Below, piece by piece: positions 34,735-43,341 of a stretch of 64,000 bases of DNA. Numbering within the stretch: the stretch's first letter is position 1; each line of letters opens with the position of its first letter. A program made the translations under genes and the position numbers. This DNA is from Paracoccus onchidii (GTDB lineage Bacteria; Pseudomonadota; Alphaproteobacteria; Rhodobacterales; Rhodobacteraceae). The notes below the pieces were generated by a model that was not told the origin of the DNA, searched no databases, and worked only from the letters and a program-made list of their open reading frames with translations. The stretch lies in NCBI RefSeq assembly GCF_028294535.1, contig NZ_JAQBIE010000009.1:1-64000 (forward strand), given 5' to 3'.

Positions 34735-37152
34735 TCAATGCGCGATCGTGCTTTCGCCCTTGCCGCCTGACGAACGCGCCGCCAGTCGCGCCGCTTCGGC
34801 GGCCTCTTCGGCGGCCTCGTCCCACTCGACGGGTTCGGGCATCCGGACCAGGGCGTGCCGCAGCACCTCGCGGACATTGCTGACCGGAATGATCTGCAGC
34901 CCCGTTTTCACATTGTCCGGGATCTCGGCCAGATCCTTTTCATTGTCGGACGGGATCAGAACGGTCTTGATCCCGCCACGCAATGCGGCAAGCAGCTTTT
35001 CCTTCAACCCGCCAATGGCCAGCACATTGCCGCGCAAGGTGACCTCGCCAGTCATGGCAACGTCCTTGCGGACGGGAATGCCGGTCATGACCGACACAAC
35101 CGAGGTCACCATGCCGACACCTGCCGACGGGCCATCCTTGGGCGTTGCGCCTTCGGGCACATGGACATGGATGTCGCGCTTGTCGAACTCCGGCGGCCTG
35201 ACACCGATCTCGGGCGAGATCGAACGAACAAAGCTGGACGCGGCGTCGATGGATTCCTTCATCACATCGCCCAGTTTCCCGGTCGTTTTCATCCGCCCCT
35301 TGCCGGGCAAACGCAACGCCTCGATCTGCAACAGATCGCCGCCAACCGATGTCCAGGCCAGACCGGTCACGACCCCGACCTGATCCTCTTTTTCGGCCAG
35401 ACCGTAACGATAGCGACGCACACCCAGATATTCCTCGGCCTTGTCCGCATCCACCGCGACCGATTTGGTCTGGTTCTTCAGGATCTCGGTCACCGCCTTG
35501 CGTGCCAGCTTGGCGATTTCGCGCTCGAGCGAGCGGACACCGGCCTCGCGGGTGTAATAGCGGATAACATGGGTCAAGGCACCATCGCTGACCGAAAATT
35601 CACCCTTGCGCAGGCCATTCGCCTTGATCTGCTTGGGCAACAGGTGCTGACGGGCGATCTCGCGCTTTTCATCCTCGGTATAGCCGGACAGCGGAATGAT
35701 CTCCATCCGGTCCAGCAACGGGCCGGGCATGTTATAGCTGTTGGCCGTGGTCACGAACATCACGTTCGACAGATCGTATTCCACTTCAAGGTAGTGATCC
35801 ACGAAGGTCGAATTTTGTTCGGGGTCCAGAACCTCAAGCATGGCGCTGGCCGGATCGCCGCGGAAATCCTGCCCCATCTTGTCGATTTCATCCAGCAGGA
35901 TCAGCGGATTGGTCGTCTTGGCCTTTTTCAGCGCCTGGATGATCTTGCCCGGCATCGAACCGATATAGGTCCGGCGGTGGCCGCGGATTTCGGATTCGTC
36001 ACGCACACCGCCAAGGCTGATGCGGATGAATTCGCGCCCGGTCGCCTTGGCCAGCGACCGACCCAGCGAGGTCTTGCCCACGCCCGGAGGACCCACCAAA
36101 GACAGGATCGGGCCTTTCAATTTCTGGCTGCGCGATTGCACGGCCAGATATTCGACGATCCTCTCCTTGACCTTTTCCAGACCATAGTGATCGGCATCCA
36201 GAACCTGCTCGGCGCGGCCCAGATCCTTGCGGGTGCGCGACTTCACACCCCATGGCAGCGCCAGCAGCCAATCGAGGTAGTTCCGGCTGACCGTCGCCTC
36301 GGCAGACATGGGCGACATGGATTTCAGCTTTTTCAGCTCGGCCTCGGCCTTTTCACGCGCTTCCTTGCTGAACTTGGTCTGCTCGATCTTTTCCTCAAGC
36401 TCGGCGATCTCGTTCTGACCTTCATCGCCATCACCCAGTTCCTTCTGAATGGCCTTCATCTGCTCATTCAGATAGTATTCGCGCTGGGTCTTCTCCATCT
36501 GGGTCTTGACGCGCGACTTGATCTTCTTCTCGACCTGCAGAACCGACATTTCGCCCTGCATCAGCGCATAGACCTTTTCCAGCCGCTCGGTCACATCGAG
36601 CGATTCCAGAAGATCCTGCTTCTTGTCCAGTTCGACCCCCATATGGCCGGCGACCAGATCGGCCAGCTTGCCGGGTTCGCGCGCCTCGGACACGGCGGTC
36701 ACGACCTCTTCGGGGATGTTCTTCCGGACCTTCACATAACGTTCGAATTCTTCGGCGACCGCACGCACAAGCGCTGTTTCGGTGGCCTCGTCGCCACTGA
36801 CTTCGGGCATCTGCACGGCTGCGGCTTCAAAATGATCGTCATTTTCGATGAAACCGGTGATCTCGACGCGATCATGACCTTCGACCAGGACCTTGACCGT
36901 TCCGTCAGGCAGCTTCAGCAATTGCAGGACATTCGCCAGAACGCCCGTGCGATAGATCCCCTCTTCGTCGGGTTCGTCGACCGAGGCATCTTTCTGAGCG
37001 GCCAAAAGGATCGGGCTGTCCGATTCCATCACGGCTTCCAGCGCGCGAACGGATTTGTCGCGCCCCACGAACAGCGGAACGATCATGTGGGGAAAGACCA
37101 CAATGTCCCGCAGCGGCAGCACCGGATAGGTCTGAGAAGACAGTTCATTCAT
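34735..37152 (-). CDS. lon: ATP-dependent protease Lon
   Basis: 805 residues, LonA type. N-terminal substrate domain (YPVLPLRDIVVFPHMIVPLF), coiled coil (about 185-265), AAA+ module with Walker A GPPGVGKTSLGRSLA and Walker B ILLDEIDKMGQDFRGDPASA, and the protease domain with PKDGPSAGVGM (catalytic Ser) and the Lys in GLKEKLLAALRGG. It degrades misfolded and regulatory proteins in the cytoplasm. I chose ATG 37152 because AGGAAAGGA ends 9 bases upstream; the ATG at 37161 abuts that ribosome site. A possible heat-shock-like promoter lies at 37223-37250, and a strong terminator follows. Confidence 0.97.
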   Translation of the reverse strand: MNELSSQTYPVLPLRDIVVFPHMIVPLFVGRDKSVRALEAVMESDSPILLAAQKDASVDEPDEEGIYRTGVLANVLQLLKLPDGTVKVLVEGHDRVEITGFIENDDHFEAAAVQMPEVSGDEATETALVRAVAEEFERYVKVRKNIPEEVVTAVSEAREPGKLADLVAGHMGVELDKKQDLLESLDVTERLEKVYALMQGEMSVLQVEKKIKSRVKTQMEKTQREYYLNEQMKAIQKELGDGDEGQNEIAELEEKIEQTKFSKEAREKAEAELKKLKSMSPMSAEATVSRNYLDWLLALPWGVKSRTRKDLGRAEQVLDADHYGLEKVKERIVEYLAVQSRSQKLKGPILSLVGPPGVGKTSLGRSLAKATGREFIRISLGGVRDESEIRGHRRTYIGSMPGKIIQALKKAKTTNPLILLDEIDKMGQDFRGDPASAMLEVLDPEQNSTFVDHYLEVEYDLSNVMFVTTANSYNMPGPLLDRMEIIPLSGYTEDEKREIARQHLLPKQIKANGLRKGEFSVSDGALTHVIRYYTREAGVRSLEREIAKLARKAVTEILKNQTKSVAVDADKAEEYLGVRRYRYGLAEKEDQVGVVTGLAWTSVGGDLLQIEALRLPGKGRMKTTGKLGDVMKESIDAASSFVRSISPEIGVRPPEFDKRDIHVHVPEGATPKDGPSAGVGMVTSVVSVMTGIPVRKDVAMTGEVTLRGNVLAIGGLKEKLLAALRGGIKTVLIPSDNEKDLAEIPDNVKTGLQIIPVSNVREVLRHALVRMPEPVEWDEAAEEAAEAARLAARSSGGKGESTIAH

Positions 37153-37222
37153 AATATTCATTCCTTTCCTGCCCGAAGCCGTGGCCCCGTCAATGGCGAC
37201 GCACGGCCCCTGCGTCGCATCA

Positions 37223-37250
37223 ATCTAGGTTCGCAGGCCGCCACGTTCAA
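37223..37250 (-). promoter_or_regulatory. Possible lon promoter
   Basis: On the minus strand, TTGAAC (37250-37245) and CTAGAT (37228-37223) are 16 bases apart, about 70 bases upstream of lon. The pattern is compatible with an RpoH-type promoter, as expected for lon, but is also compatible with weak sigma-70. Confidence 0.3.
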
Positions 37251-37320
37251 TACGACGATAAGAATACCATATATTTCGACATGCCGCCGCCCTGCCACCA
37301 CAGACGGTGTTTGCACCCCC

Positions 37321-38676
37321 TCAGCGCGGAATCACGATTTCGGCCCGTAGACCGCCCAGACGCGCACCACGGCCCAGCCGCAGCTGCCCTCCATGGCCAC
37401 GCGCCACATCAGCGGCAATGGCCAGGCCCAGCCCCGCGCCCTGACCGCTGTTGCGGTTGCGGGACGGGTCAAGCCGCGTAAAGGGACGCATCGCGGCATC
37501 CATGCTTTCGGCGGCGATTCCGGGGCCGTCATCCTCGATGCTGATGCGCAGGCTGCGCGGCCCCAGAGCTGCCTCGACCTCGGCACAGGTGCCATAACGC
37601 ACGGCATTGCCAATCAGGTTCTCGACCGCGCGGCGCAGCATATCGGGGCGAAACACTGCCTGGCCGTCAACATCGCCTTCCAGCCTGTGCAGGCTGACCC
37701 GCTGACCTGCGCGCTGTGCATCGTCGACGATACCCTGCAAAAAGCCCGACACCTGCGTCGCTTCGGGGGCAACATCACGCGCCTCGTCGCGTGAATAGTC
37801 CAGAAATGTGTCGACCATGCGATTCATCTCGGAAATATCGCCGTCCATCGCGGCGATATCCTCTTCGTCCGGGGGCATGTCGGGCGACAGCATCGACAAA
37901 CCCAGCCGCAGCCGTGTCAACGGTGTCCGCAGATCATGGCTGACACCGGACATCATGAGTTTGCGTTGCTCATTCTGGCGTTCAAGGCGATTGCGCATAT
38001 CCAGAAAGGCCGTGCCCGCGCTGCGAATCTCAACCGCGCCGCCGGGCCGGTATGGCACAAAGCGCCCTTTTCCGTATTCTTCGGCGGCCCGCGCCAGACG
38101 CCGGATCGGACGCAGCTGATTGCGCAGGAATATCGTCGCGATTCCCGTCATCAGCAGGGATGTAAAGATCATCAGCACCAATAGCTGATGCGGATTCGAT
38201 GCGCTGACCCGCCGCCGATCGAAGGTCAGCGAAAACGGCCCATAGCGCCCCTCGACCACGACCATGACCCTTTTGTCGTCGCTGGCCAGATCAATGGACA
38301 TGATGTCGGGCACGATACGCCGGAGCTCTTCGATCACGACCCGACCGGAAAAATCATAGAACAGCCGCGCGTCGCTGATTTCCTCTTTTGCCGGCAGTTC
38401 AAGCGTCAATTCCAGCGGCACGGCAACCGCCCGCCCCGACAGCAGGGCAAGCGCCGCGTTTTCCGACCGGTTCATTCGCTGCGCAACAAAGCTGATTTCA
38501 CGCGCCATGTTAGAGGTCATCTGCCGGGTCACACCTTCGAAGTGACGCTGAAGGAACATGACGCTGACAACCAGCGTGACCACGACGACAGGCAGAAACA
38601 GGATCAGCGCGGCGCGGCCATACAGCCCGCGCGGCAACAGCGCCTTCAGAAAGCTTGTTTCGGAATTGTTCGACAT
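37321..38676 (-). CDS. EnvZ-like sensor histidine kinase (orphan)
   Basis: 451 residues. Two membrane helices (about 23-42 and 163-184) flank a periplasmic domain of about 120 residues; HAMP follows (LRPIRRLARAAEEYGKGRF). DHp box MMSGVSHDLRTPLTRLRLGL with His247; CA domain N box ENLIGNAVRYG, G1 EDDGPGIAAESMD and G2 GAGLGLAIAADVARGHGG. Resembles EnvZ in domain order. No response regulator gene is adjacent, which is unusual for this type; the partner, probably OmpR-like, must lie elsewhere. Divergent from the MBL hydrolase gene. Confidence 0.93.
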   Translation of the reverse strand: MSNNSETSFLKALLPRGLYGRAALILFLPVVVVTLVVSVMFLQRHFEGVTRQMTSNMAREISFVAQRMNRSENAALALLSGRAVAVPLELTLELPAKEEISDARLFYDFSGRVVIEELRRIVPDIMSIDLASDDKRVMVVVEGRYGPFSLTFDRRRVSASNPHQLLVLMIFTSLLMTGIATIFLRNQLRPIRRLARAAEEYGKGRFVPYRPGGAVEIRSAGTAFLDMRNRLERQNEQRKLMMSGVSHDLRTPLTRLRLGLSMLSPDMPPDEEDIAAMDGDISEMNRMVDTFLDYSRDEARDVAPEATQVSGFLQGIVDDAQRAGQRVSLHRLEGDVDGQAVFRPDMLRRAVENLIGNAVRYGTCAEVEAALGPRSLRISIEDDGPGIAAESMDAAMRPFTRLDPSRNRNSGQGAGLGLAIAADVARGHGGQLRLGRGARLGGLRAEIVIPR

Positions 38677-38710
38677 GGAAACCCTGATGTTACGGGGCTA
38701 AGCTACCCTC

Positions 38711-39571
38711 ATGGACATTCCCGTAAAAGAGCCGCGCTGCATCCTGGCGCAAAACCCTTCGCCCCTGACCGGGCCGGGCACGAATACCTATCTGATCGGG
38801 CAAAAGGAAGTCGCCGTCATCGATCCCGGCCCCGACGACCCCGAACATCTAAACGCGATATTGACCGCGACCGAGGGTCGCGTGTCGCATATTTTCGTGA
38901 CCCATGCCCATCTCGATCACAGCGCCGGTGCCGTGGCGCTGTCCAGGGCAACCGATGCACCCGTTCTGGCATTCGGGGATGCGCGGGCCGGACGCTCGGC
39001 CTTGATGCAGAAACTGGCAATGCAAGGTCTGAAGGGGAACGAAGGTCTGGATCATGATTTTTCCCCCGACATCCTTCTGGCGGATGGCCAGATCATCACC
39101 ACGGCCGAATGGTCGCTGCAGGCCGTGCATACGCCCGGACACAGCGCCGGCCATCTTTCATTCCTGTGGAACGACCTGCTGTTTTGCGGCGACATCATCA
39201 TGGCATGGTCTTCAACACTCATCTCGCCCCCCGACGGTGATCTGGCGGATTATTTCAGATCTCTCGACAAGATCGAAGCACTGGGTCCGCACCGCCTGAT
39301 GCCCGCACATGGCAACCCGATCGACGCGCCATCCCAGCGAATCGCGGAACTGGCGCAACATCGCCGCGACCGAACAGCGCAAATCCTTGCTGCCTTGCAT
39401 GGATGCCCTGACACCCCCGAGGGAATCGTGCGCCGGATCTATGACATTCCGCCCACCCTTTTGCCCGCAGCATCACGCAATGTCCTCGCGCATTTGCTGG
39501 CGCTCAGCGAACTCGGAGCGGTTCAGGCCGCAGGCGACACCCTGGCGCAGGCAAAATTTTCAACTTTGTAA
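38711..39571 (+). CDS. MBL-fold metallohydrolase (LACTB2-like)
   Basis: 286 residues. Metal motif THAHLDHSAG (His65, His67, Asp69, His70), then His144 in HTPGHSAGH, Asp161 in FCGDIIM and His200 in MPAHGNPI, a full set of zinc ligands. The C-terminal winged-helix-like part (EGIVRRIYDIPPTLLPAASR) marks the LACTB2/hydroxyacylglutathione-hydrolase-like branch, some of whose members are ribonucleases. Function here not known. Starts with NPSPLTGPGTNTYLIG, the usual family entry. Ends 61 bases before tRNA-Asn. Confidence 0.92.
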   Translation: MDIPVKEPRCILAQNPSPLTGPGTNTYLIGQKEVAVIDPGPDDPEHLNAILTATEGRVSHIFVTHAHLDHSAGAVALSRATDAPVLAFGDARAGRSALMQKLAMQGLKGNEGLDHDFSPDILLADGQIITTAEWSLQAVHTPGHSAGHLSFLWNDLLFCGDIIMAWSSTLISPPDGDLADYFRSLDKIEALGPHRLMPAHGNPIDAPSQRIAELAQHRRDRTAQILAALHGCPDTPEGIVRRIYDIPPTLLPAASRNVLAHLLALSELGAVQAAGDTLAQAKFSTL

Positions 39572-39631
39572 AAAAAACATCTCAATGCCTCTGGACGCCC
39601 CCGAAACCCATTGCTATATCGCCTCTCGTGT

Positions 39632-39706
39632 TCCGGCGTAGCTCAGCGGTAGAGCAGTTGACTGTTAATCAATTGGTCGTAGGTTCGATCCCTACCGCCG
39701 GAGCCA
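39632..39706 (+). tRNA. tRNA-Asn (anticodon GTT)
   Basis: TCCGGCG...CGCCGGA acceptor stem, D arm with AGCTCAGCGGTAGAGC, anticodon arm GTTGA-CTGTTAA-TCAAT giving GTT, T arm GTAGGTTCGATCCCTAC, G discriminator and encoded CCA; 75 bases. Accessory DNA begins within 60 bases of its 3' end, so it may have served as an integration landmark. Confidence 0.97.
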
Positions 39707-39716
39707 AAGATTTCAA

Positions 39717-39752
39717 GGACTTAGCGCTCATCCGCTAAGTCCTTTTTCTTTT
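39717..39752 (+). terminator. tRNA-Asn terminator
   Basis: GGACTTAGCG-CTCATC-CGCTAAGTCC-TTTTTCTTTT: a perfect 10-bp stem with a 6-base loop and a strong T tract, 11 bases after the tRNA. The tRNA unit is therefore intact to about 39752, and the accessory DNA begins right after it. Confidence 0.9.
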
Positions 39753-39754
39753 AG

Positions 39755-39772
39755 AGCACAGAATATGTACAG
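39755..39772 (+). repeat. Island repeat, copy 1
   Basis: AGCACAGAATATGTACAG. The first ten bases are identical to copy 2 (40238-40247); the rest matches with a one-base shift. The copy contains the ATG of the truncated nuclease gene and directly follows the tRNA-Asn terminator. Confidence 0.55.
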
Positions 39773-40205
39773 AAAACACTGCCCGAAGGAGACGCCTCTT
39801 TATACTGGCAAGGCTGATCCTAAGATTGCGCATGCTGAAAACCCTACCGAGCAGGGCGAGTCATTGAGTCGACGCATCAATGAGCACCGCAAGAGCATAG
39901 AGTTGGTGTCCGGCGAAGGTGGCATAAGCCTAGATGATTTTGAAGTTCGGTACCTTGTGACCGCTAGCGGATTTCAGGTAACCGCCGAAAACTTCCTCAT
40001 CAATTACTTCAAGCCAATTTGGAACAAAGAAACCAAGATCTGCTTTGGCATTGGCAAGCATGGTGATGATGCCAATACTCGGAAGAATAAAAAGTCTCCT
40101 TGTCATTGGCATCTAGGCCATCGTGCCGTTATCTTGCAGGCAAGTAAGCCAGCAAGCTACCCCTCTGACATTCGATCAATGAGAAACGCCCCTAAAACAT
40201 ATTGA
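39765..40205 (+). pseudogene. Eco29kI-like GIY-YIG restriction endonuclease, 5'-truncated
   Basis: 146 residues resembling the C-terminal two thirds of Eco29kI-type restriction enzymes. Retained: PLYTGKADP (Tyr13, the YIG part), SRRINEHRKS (Arg37, His41), AENFLINYFKPIWN (Glu75, Asn87) and a SPCHWHLGHR end. From memory, Eco29kI active residues are Y49, Y76, R104, H108, E142 and N154; the spacings R-H (4), H-E (34) and E-N (12) match exactly here. The residue matching Tyr49 would lie upstream of the first Met, where the frame runs back through the terminator and tRNA, so the GIY half is lost. Probably inactive. Lower GC than core genes. No methyltransferase is adjacent. Confidence 0.7.
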
Positions 40206-40237
40206 TTTCTGAAGCATAGAGACCATCCAACCTCAGA

Positions 40238-40257
40238 AGCACAGAATTGAGCACAGC
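40238..40257 (+). repeat. Island repeat, copy 2
   Basis: AGCACAGAATTGAGCACAGC. Matches copy 3 (41774-41793) at 17 of 20 bases, with the last ten identical. It lies between the nuclease remnant and the end of the phospholipase-D-like gene. Confidence 0.6.
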
Positions 40258-40285
40258 ATCTGCGTCGGTGGCTGACCGATTCAAG

Positions 40286-41632
40286 CTATTGAACGTGAAC
40301 AGTCACATCATACCCAAGGGCTTTCAGTGCCTTTGACGTTCTGCCATTTCTGGGCGGGTAATGGTCAGGCAATGCCCAACCAACCAGCTCCCCCAAGGCG
40401 CTGATGCCGAGGCCGTCAATCTTGAACTTCGGATCATCTATCGCCTGCCACAGACGATCTGGCAGTTCATCCAATTTGCCGCCGTAGAAGATGTACGAAA
40501 GCACCTCTTTAACATCCAGCCCGGCGTCCGTTCTTTGTTCCCAGATCGTCTTTGAGAGCGCAGCGACCTTTTGGGGAATGTCGTACGCCTGACCAGTCGA
40601 CGGTAATCCGACCGAGGTATTTCTTACTCGGCGTGCATAGTCTTTGATCGAATGAACTGAATAGCAAACCTCCTTGAAGTCATCGTATTTCAAGGTTGGC
40701 AGGATCTCTTGAGACAATGCGTTTCTGAGGAACGGCGCAGTGGTGTTTAGCATGACGTCTTCGCCTTGCGGTGCAGCCTTAAGGCCAGCCCACCACCTGA
40801 GCGCTTCCGCTCTGGCTATGTCCGGATTGGATTTGTTTCGATCAAAGAAGTCCAGATAGCGTGCCTTCTGCCCTTCAAAGGTCTTTTGGTAATAGAAAGC
40901 ATGTAGAAATTGGTCGGCCTGTGCACCGGATGGAGCATCGTCAGTGATCCAAGTTGGACGGTTTTCAGGTAAAATTACCTGGCTACTTATGTCCCTGAGA
41001 ACTTGAAGTGTCGAGTACCATTCAGCAAGGAAGCTATCCCGTTTTGCATCGCTGGCTTTCTTGGGTGATGTAGTAACCAATCCACTCCAATTATTTATGC
41101 TGGAATTTTCCCAGAACGCCTTGTCGTCCGGCGCTCTCATGGCTAGCTCTTTTTGGCGTTTCACCATCAGGTCGAAGAGTTCCTGTGTCAGCGGCGTAGC
41201 ATGCTTATCGAGAACGGAGAACATCGATTGCAGGTCATTTGCGAGCCTATCATCAATATCTGTTTCTTGAATAAAGAACCCAGCCTCGACATTTGTGTTC
41301 CAAGCGCCGCCAGTCAAATTTGCCGAGCCGACATAAACCCCGTAGCCTCGCCACCAAATGACTTTTGCATGGTGTTTCTTAACAAGCTTGCAGGTGAACT
41401 TTGCTGATTTCTTTTTCAGGAATTTGGAAAGAACGTTGGTGTTGACCGCAACTTGTGAGTCCAACCGCCCCCAGAACTTTAGTGGAATATCGTGCTCAAT
41501 GCACCAATCAAACAAGAGAGAATTGTCGGTCGCGTAGGCAACGGAGGCCAAGACCTCATCTGTCTCTTGAGCGGCATTTTCCGTGATATTCCGTAAGTAG
41601 TTTCCATTAATGGCACCCAAAAACAATTCCAT
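40286..41632 (-). CDS. Phospholipase-D-like protein with unrecognised C-terminal half
   Basis: 448 residues. The N-terminal 160 residues are a PLD-type domain: early strand VLASVAYATDNSLLFDW, then one HKD-like motif, His88-Ala-Lys90, followed by VYVGSANLTGGAWNTNVEAG (GSxN). The Asp expected seven residues after His88 is Arg95. Single-HKD proteins usually work as dimeric nucleases (Nuc, BfiI). Residues about 165-448 are soluble, with Trp-rich segments (RWWAGLKAAP, DYARRVRNTSVG) and a C-terminal block KFKIDGLGISALGELVGWAL PDHYPPRNGRTSKALKALG that resembles no family I know; it looks like a binding domain. Lower GC than core; flanked by 20-bp direct repeats. A role in defence is inference from context. 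Confidence 0.7.
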   Translation of the reverse strand: MELFLGAINGNYLRNITENAAQETDEVLASVAYATDNSLLFDWCIEHDIPLKFWGRLDSQVAVNTNVLSKFLKKKSAKFTCKLVKKHHAKVIWWRGYGVYVGSANLTGGAWNTNVEAGFFIQETDIDDRLANDLQSMFSVLDKHATPLTQELFDLMVKRQKELAMRAPDDKAFWENSSINNWSGLVTTSPKKASDAKRDSFLAEWYSTLQVLRDISSQVILPENRPTWITDDAPSGAQADQFLHAFYYQKTFEGQKARYLDFFDRNKSNPDIARAEALRWWAGLKAAPQGEDVMLNTTAPFLRNALSQEILPTLKYDDFKEVCYSVHSIKDYARRVRNTSVGLPSTGQAYDIPQKVAALSKTIWEQRTDAGLDVKEVLSYIFYGGKLDELPDRLWQAIDDPKFKIDGLGISALGELVGWALPDHYPPRNGRTSKALKALGYDVTVHVQ

Positions 41633-41773
41633 GAAACATCCCGCTATAAACTTGCCTCTTAGGCAGCACGCGTCAGTTGCACTGTGATGTCAACAGCATT
41701 TGATCACGGATCAGCGGGACAGCTTGGGAAAATCATATATACGACAATGGCTTAACAGCCACATTCGCTGACG

Positions 41774-41793
41774 AACACAGCACTGAGCACAGC
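41774..41793 (+). repeat. Island repeat, copy 3
   Basis: AACACAGCACTGAGCACAGC, 17 of 20 identical to copy 2 in the same orientation. It lies between the start of the PLD-like gene (141 bases away) and the next gene's 3' end. Confidence 0.6.
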
Positions 41794-41801
41794 CGAATGC
41801 T

Positions 41802-42089
41802 TCATGTGTCCTCAAAATATGGCGTGGCTACGATCCAATCAAGCAACTGAGTGCGGGTTTCGACGTCAAGGTCCTTGCGCCTCTCGACTGCCCCGATTGC
41901 TTCGTCTCGAACCTTGGAGGATTGCCAGGGAACGGGATCGCGGTTGGCCTTCATCTCCGCTAGAAGCCCATCGTCGGGGTCATGCAAATAGCCCAGACAG
42001 ATGCGCATGGTCTCACCGCCGTCGGCAAATGCCACAGTGGCAACGCCACCAGGTCGCACCAGGTTTATCTGGTTAATCGGATCAGTCAT
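41802..42089 (-). CDS. Hypothetical protein, probably phage-derived
   Basis: 95 residues: MTDPINQINLVRPGGVATVA, FADGGETMRICLGYLHDPDD, ending DWIVATPYFEDT. Acidic, with no signal or membrane segment and no known motif. Its start overlaps the stop of the terminase-like gene by 8 bases, a tight overlap typical of phage operons, so it is probably part of the same relic. It returns to the higher GC of the core genome, unlike the two genes to its left. Confidence 0.6.
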   Translation of the reverse strand: MTDPINQINLVRPGGVATVAFADGGETMRICLGYLHDPDDGLLAEMKANRDPVPWQSSKVRDEAIGAVERRKDLDVETRTQLLDWIVATPYFEDT

Positions 42090-42600
42090 CAGATGCTCCC
42101 CCCGGTCTCCTGTGGCGTCCCCTGGACGACTTCGGCGTCGATCGTGACGGGGGCTTACCTGAGGCCGTTTCGGTCACCACGGGCCTCCGTACAGCCCCTT
42201 CAGGCTGAACCAGCCTGGGTTTGGCTGGCAGGGAGGTTTGAACGCTCGTGGCATTGTTGATCTGGACATTCGTTTGGGCAGGTCCATCCACCGAACTCAT
42301 CCGCAGGGATAGGAGCTTGTTCAGGACACGGGGATCAACGCTCGCCGTCTCGAAACGATAAACCGGCTCAAAGTCATCATCCAACTCGGGTTCGCCCGTC
42401 TCAGGATCGAAGCACTTAACCCATTTGCCGGTCCCCATCTCTAAGGCCGTCTGGACCACCCGCATGGTCAATTCTTCTTCGAAAGCTGCCAGAGCCTCGT
42501 CCCACGCCTCCGCAAAATCTGGATGCTTTGCACGCCGGTCATAGAAGGTCCGCCGGGTCGCCCACGATGATCGCCTGCTTGCCCCGCGCGATCGCACCAA
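42082..42600 (-). pseudogene. Phage terminase-small-subunit-like gene, 5'-truncated
   Basis: The frame is 172 codons from a TTG, but the first 17 or so codons are helicase DNA read out of frame; phage-like sequence starts at RRTFYDRRAKHPDFAEAWDE. That segment, with MRVVQTALEMGTGKW and RVLNKLLSLRM, looks like the HTH-type small terminase proteins of alphaproteobacterial prophages (TxxTFYxxRxxxPxFAExW). The C-terminal tail is low-complexity, Pro/Ser/Arg-rich. The original N-terminus is lost at a junction near 42547-42558. Confidence 0.5.
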
Positions 42601-43282
42601 TTGCGTCCCAGGTGGTGATCTGTGACGCCTCGTCGAAGATCACCACGTCGAAGGCCGCTTGCCCCGCAGGGAGGTACTGCGCCACCGAAAGCGGGGACAT
42701 CAGCACGCAGGGGGCCAGCTTGGAGAAGGCGTCGGGCATTTCCGAGATCAGCGTTCGGATCGGCATGCTGGGCCGCTGCAGCCCAAGCTGATGCCGCAGC
42801 GTGCCAAGTTCAGACCGGCGCGCAACAGCATCCTGGGCTGGAAAGCCATGCTGGATGCGGGACAGGACCTGCCCGGCTGCCATCTCCGTTGCACGATCAT
42901 CCAACTCGCGGAAGCGCTTGATCGCATCCTCGTGCGACCAGTGGGAGAACCGCCGCAATTCTGGCTGCGCATCCATGGCCTGCGGCAACCACCAGGCCGC
43001 ATAGGCCGAGGTGAAGGCTGCATCGACATCGCCCTCGATCTGGCCGTCTTCGACGGCATGGACGAGGGGCTCAAGCCCTGCGCCGCTGGCTTGTGCACGG
43101 ACTTCGACCCACCGGGTCCAATCCTGCAGGTGCTCCTTGTTGTCCTGGATGGCCTGCAGAGATGCGAGCATCTCCGACAGGGCCAACCGAACTCCGCCAT
43201 CGAAGTGACCGGTATCTCTGCGCCACCCTCTGGACTGACTTCGACCTACTGGGGGATCAGGAGGCTGCCAAGAGCTTCGCAC
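42539..43282 (-). pseudogene. Fragment of a large superfamily I helicase (DUF4011/DUF3320 type)
   Basis: The frame shows a middle part of a giant SF1 helicase: HLQDWTRWVEVRAQAS, the RIQHGFPAQDAVARRSELGT and LRHQLGLQRPSMPIRTLISE segments, then PCVLMSPLSVAQYLPAGQAA and motif II FDVVIFDEASQITTWDAIGA, then IIVGDP. It stops right after the IIVGDP of motif III (usually GDPKQLPP), replaced by ADLL and a stop. Both the ATPase P-loop part and the C-terminal motifs IV-VI are absent. Such helicases are often part of defence islands. The first 25 codons at 43215-43282 belong to other DNA. Confidence 0.65.
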
Positions 43283-43341
43283 GCCGGTTCATGCGCGACT
43301 TTGACATGATCTCCAACGCTGATATCGGGTCAGTATCGTAG
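43201..43341 (+). pseudogene. Fragment of a metallophosphoesterase
   Basis: On the plus strand the frame reads DRYLCATLWTDFDLLGDQEA, then AKSFARRFMRDFDMISNADI before a stop at 43339-43341. The FLGATLWTDFxLxG...A...MxDFxxI pattern is typical of the middle of small calcineurin-like phosphoesterases. Only about 45 residues remain; the metal-binding N-terminal motifs (DxH, GDxxD, GNHE) and C-terminal His motifs are missing. It abuts the helicase remnant, which is on the other strand. Confidence 0.4.

Noticed and set aside
34855..37350. An 831-codon open frame antisense to lon
   Set aside because: It lies opposite a clear lon gene. Long antisense frames are expected in high-GC DNA; the product is His/Gln/Leu-rich with no domain pattern.
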